A stretch of 5,447 nt of DNA from positions 1 through 5,447 of the forward strand of contig CALQQQ010000094.1 in assembly GCA_943332745.1 (NCBI GenBank), written 5' to 3'. Shown piece by piece: positions 1 to 5,447 of this stretch; position 1 is the first letter of the stretch, and every line of letters starts with the position of its first letter. This stretch comes from Opitutus sp. GAS368. Lineage in GTDB: Bacteria; Verrucomicrobiota; Verrucomicrobiae; Opitutales; UBA953. Below the pieces are notes generated by a model, which was given only the letters and a program-made list of their open reading frames with translations, had not been told where the DNA came from and did no database searches. The translations under genes and the position numbers were made by a program.

Positions 1-2042
1 CGCGCGAGCATGATGCTGTGCTGGCGGAGTAGAGGCACCACGACGGCCGGGAATTCGGAGCCCTGGGACTTATGGATGCTCACCGCGTAGGCCAGGTGCA
101 GGTCGCCCTGTTCGCCGCGTTCAAGCTCCACACGCGCGCCGTCGAAGTCGATCAGCAGCGTACCTTCCTCGTTCTGGCCGAGCACCACGCCAAAGTCCCC
201 GTTAAAGACGTTCTTGTCGTAGTTATTGCGGGTCTGGATGACCTTGTCGCCCGGCTGGATGCGGCCGGGCCGCGCGTCGGCGCCGCGCAGGCGGCCTTGC
301 AGGGCCTGATTAAAGGCCTGGATGCCGCCCGTGCCCTTGTGCATCGGCGCGAGCACCTGGATGTCGCGGAGCGGGTCGAAGCGGAGTGCCTTCGGGAGGA
401 TGTCGCAGCAGAGCTTCGTCACCATTGCCACGCAGGCTTCGGGGTCGTCGACGCGGACGAAGTGGATGTCCTGAGTGAAGTCGAGTTTTGCGGGATCCTC
501 AACCGGCGTGGGCGGGGTGGTGTCGGCGTGCAGGATGCCGTGGGCGACCGTCACGATGCCGCTGCGGGCGCCTTGGCGGAAGACTGTGTCGAGCCGCGTG
601 ACCGCGGCGGCGCCGGAATCGATGAGATCGCCAAGCACGTTACCCGCGCCGACGGAGGGGAGCTGATTGACGTCGCCGACGAGCAGGAGATGGGCCGTGC
701 CGGGGACGGCGCGTAGGAGCGAGGCCGCAAGCTTCGTGTCCAGCATCGAAGATTCGTCGATGATGACAAAGTCCGTCGCGAGTGGGTTCTCGGCGTTGGC
801 GGTGAAGCCGCCGGCCGCCGGATCGAACTTCAGCAACCGATGGATCGTCGAGGCCTGCACGCGGGTAGCCTCCGTCATGCGTTTCGCAGCTCGTCCCGTG
901 GGCGCACCGAGGGCCATGCGTACGCGCTTGGCGTTGAGGATGTCGCACAGCGCCTTGAGGATCGTTGTCTTGCCCGTGCCAGGGCCGCCGGTGAGGACGG
1001 TGACCTTGTTCTGCAAAGCCATGAGCACGCCGGCCGCCTGCGCGGGCGAGAAGGCGAAGCCGGCGCGAGTCTGGGCCCATTCGACGGCCTTATCGGAGAC
1101 GATGGTCGGCAGGCCGGAAGGCGTGGCGAGGAAGCGCTGGATGGAGGCGGCGATGGACTTCTCAGCGTTCTCCTGGGGGCGAAGTTGCACGAGGCGGACG
1201 CCGCGCGTGGAGAGCACGCCGACGGCCTTTTCTTCCATCAACTTGCGGAGGCGGTCATGGACGATCGTTTTGTCGACCTCGAGGAGTTCGGTGGCTTTCT
1301 CGAGCAGGCCCTCGTCGGGAAACGCGCTGTGGCCTTCGCCTTCAAGTTCCTCGAGCGTGTGCAGGATGCCGGCGTCGACGCGCTGCGGACCAGCGGTGGG
1401 CAGGCCGAGGTTGCGGGCAATTTTATCGGCGGTCTTGAAGCCGACACCTTCGACTTCGCGGCACACGCGATAGGGTTCATTGGTGAGCACCTTCTTGGCG
1501 TCTTGGCCATAGGCTTTGACGATACGAATACAGAGCGCGTTGGTCACGCCGTAGGTCTGCAGGAAGACCATGACTTCGCGCAGAGCCTTCTGGTCATCCC
1601 AAGCGGCCTTGATGGCCTTCGCCCGCCCGGGGCCGATGCCATCGACTTCACGGAGGCGGCCGGATTGGTTGGAGATGATGTCGAAGGTGCGGACGCCGAA
1701 CTTTGCGACAATCTTGTCGGCGTAGGTCTTGCCGATGCCTTTGATGAGGCCGCTACCGAGGTATTTGCGGATGCCGTGGACGGACGAAGGCAGACGCGAA
1801 CTGAATGTGCGCACGCGTAGTTGCGGGCCGTGCGAAGGGTGGCGTTCCCAGTGCCCAGTGACGTCGACGGTCTCGCCGCACTGCAGTCCGGTCATGTTGC
1901 CGAGGATGATTACCTTCTCGCCAGCTTCCGGCGCGAGTTCCGCAATCGTGAAATGCGTCTCCTCATCGAGCCACAGGATGCGCTCGACCACACCCGAAAG
2001 GGTGGTTTCGGGTCCGCGCGGCGGTTCGCGTGGCGGCGACAT
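1..2042 (-). CDS. recD2: RecD2-family ATP-dependent 5'-3' DNA helicase, C-terminus cut by window edge
   Basis: Superfamily 1B DNA helicase of the RecD2 (YrrC-like) type, which acts in DNA repair without RecBC. I read 680 residues from the ATG at 2042. Residues 14-80 match the family's N-terminal OB-like region (GVVERI, then GHWERHPSHGPQ). Helix-hairpin-helix repeats follow near 95-116 (IKGIGKTYADKI), 130-148 (VDGIGPGRAKAI) and 196-213 (VEGVGFKTADKI). The motor has Walker A GGPGTGKTT at 352-360 (K358), motif Ia GAPTGRAAKRM at 379-389, Walker B IIDESSM at 427-433 (D429, E430), motif III GDVNQLPSVGAG at 456-467, an FRQ at 488-490, and AYAVSIHKSQGSEF at 651-664. The final motif with the arginine finger lies beyond the left edge, so perhaps 40-70 residues are missing. 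The long N-terminal extension separates it from RecBCD-type RecD. The ATG has only a weak, distant purine-rich stretch upstream, but no better in-frame start is visible. It lies 43 nt downstream of the HAD gene on the same strand, probably in the same transcript. Family assignment is very secure. Confidence 0.96.
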   Translation of the reverse strand, partial: MSPPREPPRGPETTLSGVVERILWLDEETHFTIAELAPEAGEKVIILGNMTGLQCGETVDVTGHWERHPSHGPQLRVRTFSSRLPSSVHGIRKYLGSGLIKGIGKTYADKIVAKFGVRTFDIISNQSGRLREVDGIGPGRAKAIKAAWDDQKALREVMVFLQTYGVTNALCIRIVKAYGQDAKKVLTNEPYRVCREVEGVGFKTADKIARNLGLPTAGPQRVDAGILHTLEELEGEGHSAFPDEGLLEKATELLEVDKTIVHDRLRKLMEEKAVGVLSTRGVRLVQLRPQENAEKSIAASIQRFLATPSGLPTIVSDKAVEWAQTRAGFAFSPAQAAGVLMALQNKVTVLTGGPGTGKTTILKALCDILNAKRVRMALGAPTGRAAKRMTEATRVQASTIHRLLKFDPAAGGFTANAENPLATDFVIIDESSMLDTKLAASLLRAVPGTAHLLLVGDVNQLPSVGAGNVLGDLIDSGAAAVTRLDTVFRQGARSGIVTVAHGILHADTTPPTPVEDPAKLDFTQDIHFVRVDDPEACVAMVTKLCCDILPKALRFDPLRDIQVLAPMHKGTGGIQAFNQALQGRLRGADARPGRIQPGDKVIQTRNNYDKNVFNGDFGVVLGQNEEGTLLIDFDGARVELERGEQGDLHLAYAVSIHKSQGSEFPAVVVPLLRQHSIMLA

Positions 2043-2057
2043 GGGGTTAGCCAATCA

Positions 2058-2074
2058 CCCCCGCGGGGCGGGGG
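2058..2074 (-). promoter_or_regulatory. Perfect 7-bp G/C hairpin just upstream of recD2
   Basis: The minus-strand transcript reads CCCCCGC-CCC-GCGGGGG, a perfect 7-bp stem with a 3-nt loop. It sits in the 43-nt gap between the HAD stop and the recD2 ATG and ends 15 nt before that ATG. The 3' arm holds the only strongly purine-rich stretch upstream of recD2, so folding could limit ribosome access. No T-run follows, so it is not a classical intrinsic terminator. The structure is seen directly; any role is inference. Confidence 0.35.
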
Positions 2075-2085
2075 CGAAACGAAAA

Positions 2086-2745
2086 TCAGCCTAGACCGAA
2101 CAGCTCGCGGCCTAGTTCGGGAAGGCCGGCGTGGACCGTATCTGGGGCATAGGGGGCGAGTTCTTCCGCGGTGTGGCTGCCAGTCGTCACGCAATGGATC
2201 GCGGCGAGCTTGCCGTTACGAGCGGTCGAGATGTCGAACGGTGAGTCCCCCACCATGACCGTGGTTTCAGCGCGGGCCTTGAAGGAGGAAAGGACGAAAT
2301 GGGTGAACTCCGACTGGGGCTTACGCCAGGGATGGACGTTGGTGCCGTAGACCGCATCGACGACGTCATTCAGCCCGAGGTACTCCATGATTTTCTTCGA
2401 GTTGGCGTCATCCTTGTTCGTATACACCGCGACGCGGACGCCTTTAGCGCGCAGGCCGACCAGGATCTCGCGGCAGCCAGGGTAGGCGCGGAGGCCGTGG
2501 TACATCACGGCCGGGAAGTGTTCGCGGAAGAGGCGCGTCGCCGTGGGGGCGTTGGCTTCGCCGGCCAGCTTGACGACCGTGACGTTGACCGACCCGCCGA
2601 CGGCGCGACGGATCTGTTCTAAGGTCACGCCGGGCAGCCCCATCATGCTCATCACATCGTCGTAACAGCGGTGGATGGCCTCGAAGTTGTCGACTAGGGT
2701 GCCGTCGAGGTCGAAAAGCACGGTTTCAGGAAGGGGGCGGGCCAT
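2086..2745 (-). CDS. HAD-superfamily hydrolase, phosphoglycolate-phosphatase-like
   Basis: Cytoplasmic phosphatase of 219 residues, the usual size for HAD subfamily IA. All four HAD motifs are present. Motif I is FDLDGTLVD, with nucleophile D12 and acid/base D14. Motif II is the T109 of VYTNK. Motif III is K142 in WRKPQS. Motif IV is GDSPFD at 166-171, with D167 and D171 as metal ligands. Residues of about 18-90 form the helical C1 cap (EAIHRCYDDVM, then AVGGSVNVTV), as in Gph-like enzymes. These use Mg2+ and an aspartyl-phosphate intermediate to hydrolyse small phosphate esters. The cap does not let me choose between 2-phosphoglycolate, pyrophosphate and another substrate, so no gene symbol is given. 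The ATG at 2745 has a good ribosome site (AAGGG at 2757-2753, 7 nt upstream). recD2 follows in the same direction after 43 nt. The gene is divergent from the membrane-protein gene starting near 2835. No signal peptide or membrane segment is seen. Confidence 0.92.
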   Translation of the reverse strand: MARPLPETVLFDLDGTLVDNFEAIHRCYDDVMSMMGLPGVTLEQIRRAVGGSVNVTVVKLAGEANAPTATRLFREHFPAVMYHGLRAYPGCREILVGLRAKGVRVAVYTNKDDANSKKIMEYLGLNDVVDAVYGTNVHPWRKPQSEFTHFVLSSFKARAETTVMVGDSPFDISTARNGKLAAIHCVTTGSHTAEELAPYAPDTVHAGLPELGRELFGLG

Positions 2746-2779
2746 GGCGAAGCCCTTATGAGGCGAGGAACGAGGCGGT

Positions 2780-2793
2780 TTCCAAGTTTGGAA
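2780..2793. promoter_or_regulatory. Inverted repeat in the divergent HAD/membrane-protein intergenic region
   Basis: TTCCAA-GT-TTGGAA is a perfect 6-bp inverted repeat with a 2-nt centre. It lies in the 89-nt gap between two divergent genes, 34 nt from the HAD start and 41 nt from the ATG at 2835. Size and position fit a dimeric regulator's operator that could serve both genes, but a single 14-bp palindrome can occur by chance. No convincing -35/-10 pair could be placed next to it. Confidence 0.25.
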
Positions 2794-2834
2794 TTGAAGG
2801 AAAGGGCGGGCGACCTAGGTTGCGGTTTCTCACC

Positions 2835-3470
2835 ATGAGCTTCTCGCTGGATCTTACCAAGCCCCTTGGCCGCCTCGGCCTGGCCATCAATACCCTCGTT
2901 CTCGGTGTCGTCTTCTACGGCATCTCCGTCGGAGCCTACCACTATATGACCCATACTCTCCCCGAGTCTGGTGCCCATGCCAAGGAAGCCGCCGTCAAGG
3001 CCGCGCTAGTGGAGAAGGCCGTCGCCAAGGCCAAGACCGCCGCCAAGGGCAAGGCTTTCGATGAGAAGGCCGCCATCGCTGCAGCGGAAGCCGCCGCCGA
3101 GCCCGAAGTTAAGAAGCAGGCCCAAGACATTCACCACCACGCCGTAGAAGGATGGGCTCCGTTCGCCATCTTTCTGTTAATCGTCTCGGCCATCTTCTTC
3201 GCTGGTTTCCTGTCCGTCTACGTCCAGCGCCGCGCCAACGACGGCGGCCTCAAGGGCCTCTGGCTCTTCACCAATCACCTCGGCGCTTGGGCCCTTGCCA
3301 GCTTCGTCGCCTTCTATCCTTTCCTTGCGGTTCATGGCCTGCGTAACGCCTGGGCCCCCGCGTTTATCGGCGGTCTGGTGCTTCTCCTGCCGGTACTTTT
3401 TGCCGGCGAAGGTCATCATGACCACGACCATGATCACGGCGACGGCCATGATCACGGCCATACGCACTGA
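2835..3470 (+). CDS. Unrecognised four-helix membrane protein with Ala/Lys-rich segment and His/Asp-rich C-terminal tail
   Basis: I do not recognise this 211-residue protein. It has a likely membrane helix at 14-36 and a very Ala/Lys/Glu-rich, probably helical hydrophilic stretch at about 45-100, ending in HHH at 100-102. Three more likely helices follow at about 108-130, 145-166 and 172-190. The last 19 residues are almost only His, Asp and Gly, an apparent metal-binding tail of the type found in zinc or nickel handling proteins. Basic residues (R132, R133, K140) between helices 2 and 3 and K9/R13 at the N-terminus suggest an N-in, C-in topology. That would place the Ala/Lys segment outside the cytoplasm and the His tail inside. 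I chose the ATG at 2835; a TTG at 2820 would add five residues, and neither has a strong ribosome site. The gene stands alone: divergent from the HAD gene and convergent with surE, its stop only 6 nt from the surE stop. Reality of the gene is supported by coherent membrane helices; function is unknown. Confidence 0.8.
   Translation: MSFSLDLTKPLGRLGLAINTLVLGVVFYGISVGAYHYMTHTLPESGAHAKEAAVKAALVEKAVAKAKTAAKGKAFDEKAAIAAAEAAAEPEVKKQAQDIHHHAVEGWAPFAIFLLIVSAIFFAGFLSVYVQRRANDGGLKGLWLFTNHLGAWALASFVAFYPFLAVHGLRNAWAPAFIGGLVLLLPVLFAGEGHHDHDHDHGDGHDHGHTH
3428..3458 (+). repeat. 13-bp tandem direct repeat coding for part of the His/Asp tail
   Basis: CCATGATCACGGC occurs at 3428-3440 and again at 3446-3458, an 18-bp period that keeps the reading frame and encodes two copies of an HDHG-type block. 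It suggests the metal-binding tail grew by in-frame duplication. Restricted codon choice for repeated His-Asp-His could also produce much of the identity. Confidence 0.6.
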
Positions 3471-3480
3471 GCCAGCTCAG
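3467..3480. terminator. Inverted repeat spanning both convergent stop codons; possible weak bidirectional terminator
   Basis: CTGAGC-CA-GCTCAG is a perfect 6-bp inverted repeat. The TGA of the plus-strand gene (3468-3470) lies in one arm and the TGA of surE (3479-3477 on the minus strand) in the other. A second G/C stem-loop, GCGGC/GCCGC with a 5-nt loop, follows at 3482-3496 inside the surE 3' end. There is no T-run on either side, so intrinsic termination would be weak at best. The site is the only candidate for ending two converging transcripts here. Confidence 0.3.
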
Positions 3481-4244
3481 AGCGGCGCCGTGCCGCCGAA
3501 GTCGAAGACCGTGTGACTGATCAGGCCTCGCTCCAACACGGCGAGGTCTGATTGTTTATCGGTGGTGAGGCTCTCGCCGTCGTTCCAGGCGAACGCGAAG
3601 CCTTGCGCCGACCGTTTAAAGAGGGAGCCATGGCGGACCAGCGCGGGCGTGGAGCGTTCCATTGCGGTGCCGTCGGTGACCGTCGCAGGGTAGTTGAGGC
3701 TATGGACGTGCAAGCCGAGGTTGGGCTGGCCGATGAGACCTTTGGCGAAGCGGGCGGCGTGGCGGCCGGCGGCCTCGAGGTGAGGGCGGAGGGCGGGAGG
3801 GCAGACGGACGAGTTCCGATGGACCTGTTCAAAGAGAGATTGTTCGAGGTCGAGGGAGCAGGCCACGGCCGGCAGACCCCAGGCGGTGCCTTCGATCGCC
3901 CCGGCGAGCGTGCCAGAGCTCAAGCAGAGGGGCATGGTGGCGTTGAAGCCGATGTTGATACCCGAGAGGACCACGTCGGGCTTCACGGGCAACAGGTGGC
4001 CGAGGGCGATATTCACACAGTCAGAGGGGGTTCCGTCGATGGACCAAGCCTGGAGACCGAGGTTCGGGTAGGCGGTGAGGGTGACTTCGCGATGGCGGCT
4101 GAAGGCACGTCCGATCCAGCTGCGTTCGCCCGAGGGGGCGGCGACGACGACGTCGAAGCCTTCGGCTAAGCAGGCAGCGACCAAGGCGTGGAGGAACGTG
4201 GCGTTGATGCCGTCGTCATTGGTCAGCAGGGCTACGGGCTTCAT
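3477..4244 (-). CDS. surE: SurE-family 5'/3'-nucleotidase (survival protein SurE)
   Basis: Metal-dependent nucleoside monophosphate phosphatase of 255 residues, the normal SurE length. It releases phosphate from nucleoside 5'- or 3'-monophosphates, and some members also act on short polyphosphate. The diagnostic features run in order: LLTNDDG at 6-12 (metal ligands D10, D11), AAPSGERSWIGRA at 35-47 with the metal-site serine S42, IDGTPSDCVNIAL at 69-81, SGINIGFN at 94-101 (N97), SGTLAGAIEGTAWGLPA at 110-126, and the C-terminal TTDKQSDLAVLERGLISHTVF at 227-247. The frame stays open upstream and could start at 4331, but the family always begins at the MKPVALLTNDDG position, so I chose the ATG at 4244. 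The longer start would overlap the mcsA-like gene and adds no conserved residues. The upstream gene stops 7 nt before this ATG, so the two are probably translated from one message; a GAG 6 nt upstream is the likely, weak ribosome site. In E. coli, SurE is linked to stationary-phase survival. Confidence 0.95.
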   Translation of the reverse strand: MKPVALLTNDDGINATFLHALVAACLAEGFDVVVAAPSGERSWIGRAFSRHREVTLTAYPNLGLQAWSIDGTPSDCVNIALGHLLPVKPDVVLSGINIGFNATMPLCLSSGTLAGAIEGTAWGLPAVACSLDLEQSLFEQVHRNSSVCPPALRPHLEAAGRHAARFAKGLIGQPNLGLHVHSLNYPATVTDGTAMERSTPALVRHGSLFKRSAQGFAFAWNDGESLTTDKQSDLAVLERGLISHTVFDFGGTAPL

Positions 4245-4251
4245 CCTAAGC

Positions 4252-4785
4252 TCAGGTTTTGGCTCCGGGCAGGCCAGCTTCGAGCTCGGCAATCTGATCC
4301 CGGAGGACCGCCGCGGTTTCGTAGTCCTCATTCTTCATGGCGGCTTTCAGGAGGATGCGGGCCTTGGTCAGCTTAGCCTCGCGGTCGGTAGCGGCGTCGT
4401 AAGGCCGGCGACCATGGTGCTCTAGGCCTGGCTGGATACGGGCGATCGTGGCCAAGGCTTGGGGGGCATGCGCCTCATAGCAGGTAGGGCAGCCGAAGCG
4501 GTGGACCCGGTCGAAGTCGGCCCAGCGGAAGCCGCAGGTGGGGCACTTGCCCCGGCCGACGGGGGTCGGCACGGTCAACTTCAGCCCCAGCGCGAGGGAC
4601 GGCAGGATGGAATCCGTAAGCAGGGAGGGGCAGCCTTGGCAGCAGGCATAGGTCTCCGCTTTACCCCCGGCGACGAGGGTAAAGTACACGGCGGCGTTCT
4701 GGGTGCAGCCCTGGCAGGATGGCGGACGTGGAATCAAGGGGGTCACAGTGCAGGCGAACGGCTTCAGTTTCAAGTGCGACGACAA
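4252..4785 (-). CDS. McsA-like zinc-finger protein with C-terminal UVR domain
   Basis: The 177-residue product has the McsA architecture: two zinc-finger units built from four CxxC pairs (C24/C27, C49/C52, C81/C84, C99/C102), then a C-terminal UVR helix pair at about 138-170 (KAAMKNEDYETAAVLRDQI). The segment GKCPTCGFRWADFDRVHRFG at 79-98, followed by GCPTCYEAH and HHGRRP, is typical of McsA. In Firmicutes, McsA activates the protein-arginine kinase McsB that marks proteins for ClpCP; the UVR motif is a protein-interaction helix also found in UvrB, UvrC and ClpC. No mcsB, ctsR or clpC is visible here, so the partner is unknown and I give no symbol. The start is uncertain: an in-frame TGA at 4794-4792 limits the 5' end, and no ATG precedes the first finger. 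TTG at 4785, TTG at 4773 and GTG at 4746 are candidates. The purine-rich AAAAGG lies only one base from the first TTG and 13 from the second. surE follows after 7 nt. Confidence 0.88.
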   Translation of the reverse strand: MSSHLKLKPFACTVTPLIPRPPSCQGCTQNAAVYFTLVAGGKAETYACCQGCPSLLTDSILPSLALGLKLTVPTPVGRGKCPTCGFRWADFDRVHRFGCPTCYEAHAPQALATIARIQPGLEHHGRRPYDAATDREAKLTKARILLKAAMKNEDYETAAVLRDQIAELEAGLPGAKT

Positions 4786-4798
4786 ACCTTTTCAGGTT
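4785..4798 (-). promoter_or_regulatory. GAAA-tetraloop hairpin over the ribosome site and TTG start of the mcsA-like gene
   Basis: The minus-strand transcript reads AACCT-GAAA-AGGTT, a 5-bp stem closed by a GNRA-type tetraloop. The 3' arm contains the AAAAGG ribosome-binding candidate and the first base of the TTG codon at 4785. It lies in the 39-nt divergent gap to the TolQ-like gene. Such a fold could slow initiation or shift it to the TTG at 4773. The sequence structure is direct; regulation is inference. Confidence 0.3.
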
Positions 4799-4824
4799 GA
4801 AGCCATCCCGTCGGCGGATTGCCT

Positions 4825-5447
4825 ATGAAAGCGATGCTTTCTCCCGTACTCATGCTTGTGCTGGCCGAGACCGACAAAGGAGCGATCTGGTATTTCAAGC
4901 AGATGGACTCCGCTGGCATGGCCGTCGCCGTCGTCCTACTCATCTGTTCCTTCATCGGCTGGGGTGCGATGATCCAGAAATGGTCCGACGTTCAAGAACT
5001 ACGCCGTCGTAACCATGCGTTCGAACGTCGACTGCGTGATGAGGCCTCCGTCGTCGCGCTTAACTTCCCGCGCGGCTCCAATCTCGGACCTTACGAGTTC
5101 CTTGTCGCCGAGGGCGTCTCCGCCGTGCAGCGCCACAAGGGGCGCCTCGTGCGCAAGTCCGACGTCACCCTTTGCATGGGCCACGTCGAGAATGCGGTCC
5201 AACGTGGCGTCGCCCGAACGATGGTGAAGTACGAGGACAAGATGGTGCTGCTGAGTTCACTCGTTTCCGGTGGCCCGTTCCTCGGCCTACTCGGGACGGT
5301 CTGGGGCGTGATGGTCACCTTCGGCGCGCTGACCGAGAAGGCCAGTATCGCGCAGCTCGCTCCGGGCGTCTGCGGCGCGCTCGTGACCACGACCCTCGGC
5401 CTGCTCGTCGCGATTCCCGCTACCTTCGGTTATAACTACCTCCTCAC
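4825..5447 (+). CDS. MotA/TolQ/ExbB-family proton-channel protein, C-terminus cut by window edge
   Basis: Inner-membrane proton-channel subunit that, with an ExbD/TolR partner, converts proton-motive force into mechanical work on the cell envelope. I read 207 residues to the right edge, so probably only a short tail is missing. A first membrane helix lies at about 29-50 and is followed by a basic cytoplasmic stretch (QELRRRNHAFERRLRDE, 57-73). Helix 2 carries GGPFLGLLGTVWGVMVTF at 149-166 and helix 3 carries APGVCGALVTTTLGLLVAIP at 179-198. These are the family's signature segments, with the channel threonines at T158 and about T189. ATG 4825 was chosen because it gives the longest frame, with a weak GGCGGA 8 nt upstream; ATGs at 4834 and 4852 are alternatives. 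Residues 4-14 are hydrophobic, resembling a short signal-like leader before helix 1. An exbD/tolR gene would be expected just past the edge but cannot be seen. I cannot tell TolQ from ExbB with this sequence alone. Confidence 0.93.
   Translation, partial: MKAMLSPVLMLVLAETDKGAIWYFKQMDSAGMAVAVVLLICSFIGWGAMIQKWSDVQELRRRNHAFERRLRDEASVVALNFPRGSNLGPYEFLVAEGVSAVQRHKGRLVRKSDVTLCMGHVENAVQRGVARTMVKYEDKMVLLSSLVSGGPFLGLLGTVWGVMVTFGALTEKASIAQLAPGVCGALVTTTLGLLVAIPATFGYNYLL

Noticed and set aside
72..716. Open frame of 214 codons on the plus strand near the left edge
   Set aside because: It is antisense to the recD2 motor domain containing the DESSM and GDVNQLPSVGAG motifs, and its composition (Ala, Val, Asp, Arg) is that of a GC-bias shadow.
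840..1820. Long open frame of 326 codons on the plus strand opposite recD2, plus another at 667-1473
   Set aside because: They lie antisense to a helicase whose motifs are intact throughout. Their translations show no domain or membrane pattern and are typical of the long antisense frames produced by GC-rich codon bias.
2794..2825. Possible sigma-70 promoter TTGAAG ... TAGGTT with 16-nt spacing upstream of the membrane-protein gene
   Set aside because: The -10 element matches the consensus at only three of six positions and the element pair is no better than chance in this gap.
3041..3130. Resemblance of the Ala/Lys-rich stretch to histone H1-like DNA-binding tails
   Set aside because: It lies between two membrane helices and is predicted to face outside the cytoplasm, and it contains many Glu residues, so a nucleic-acid role is unlikely.
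3552..4169. Open frame of 205 codons on the plus strand opposite surE
   Set aside because: surE is complete with all active-site motifs on the minus strand; the opposite frame is Gly/Ala/Asp/Arg-rich without recognisable features.
4245..4331. N-terminal extension of SurE to an upstream in-frame start
   Set aside because: SurE proteins begin a few residues before the TNDDG motif. The extension is basic and unconserved in style and would overlap the mcsA-like coding region by about 80 nt.
4813..4827. Possible lipoprotein or cleaved signal peptide for the TolQ/ExbB-like protein
   Set aside because: The hydrophobic run at residues 4-14 is short and lacks a lipobox cysteine or a clear cleavage site; family members normally use helix 1 as the uncleaved membrane anchor.

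Overview
The window is GC-rich and almost fully coding, with short intergenic gaps. It looks like an ordinary bacterial chromosome segment. The gene set is RecD2-type helicase, HAD phosphatase, SurE, an McsA-like zinc-finger/UVR protein and a TolQ/ExbB-type proton-channel subunit. Together with base composition and codon use, this would fit a Gram-negative such as a Verrucomicrobiota (Opitutae-like) member. That placement is an impression from protein style only; there is no rRNA or other marker here.

Layout. Minus strand, 1-2745: a HAD-superfamily phosphatase gene (2745-2086) is followed 43 nt later by recD2 (from 2042, running off the left edge before its last helicase motif). The two are probably co-transcribed. 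A perfect 7-bp G/C hairpin sits in the gap just upstream of the recD2 start. Plus strand, 2835-3470: an unrecognised membrane protein with an Ala/Lys-rich helical segment, four likely membrane helices and a His/Asp-rich C-terminal tail. It is divergent from the HAD gene across 89 nt and convergent with surE, with only 6 nt between the two stop codons. Minus strand, 4785-3477: an mcsA-like gene followed 7 nt later by surE, a likely two-gene operon. Plus strand, 4825 to the right edge: the N-terminal part of a MotA/TolQ/ExbB-family proton channel subunit, divergent from the mcsA-like gene across 39 nt.

How the genes fit together. No single pathway links them. RecD2 acts in DNA repair, SurE and the HAD enzyme in small-molecule phosphate-ester hydrolysis, the McsA-like protein probably in protein quality control, and the TolQ/ExbB protein in energising outer-membrane processes. 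The mcsA-surE pair is the most suggestive functional link (stress or stationary-phase housekeeping), but that is inference from adjacency.

No RNA gene, mobile element, CRISPR array or attachment site was seen. I did not find a clearly novel system. The points most worth a second look are the orphan His-tailed membrane protein, the McsA-like gene paired with surE rather than with a visible mcsB, and small inverted repeats at nearly every gene boundary.
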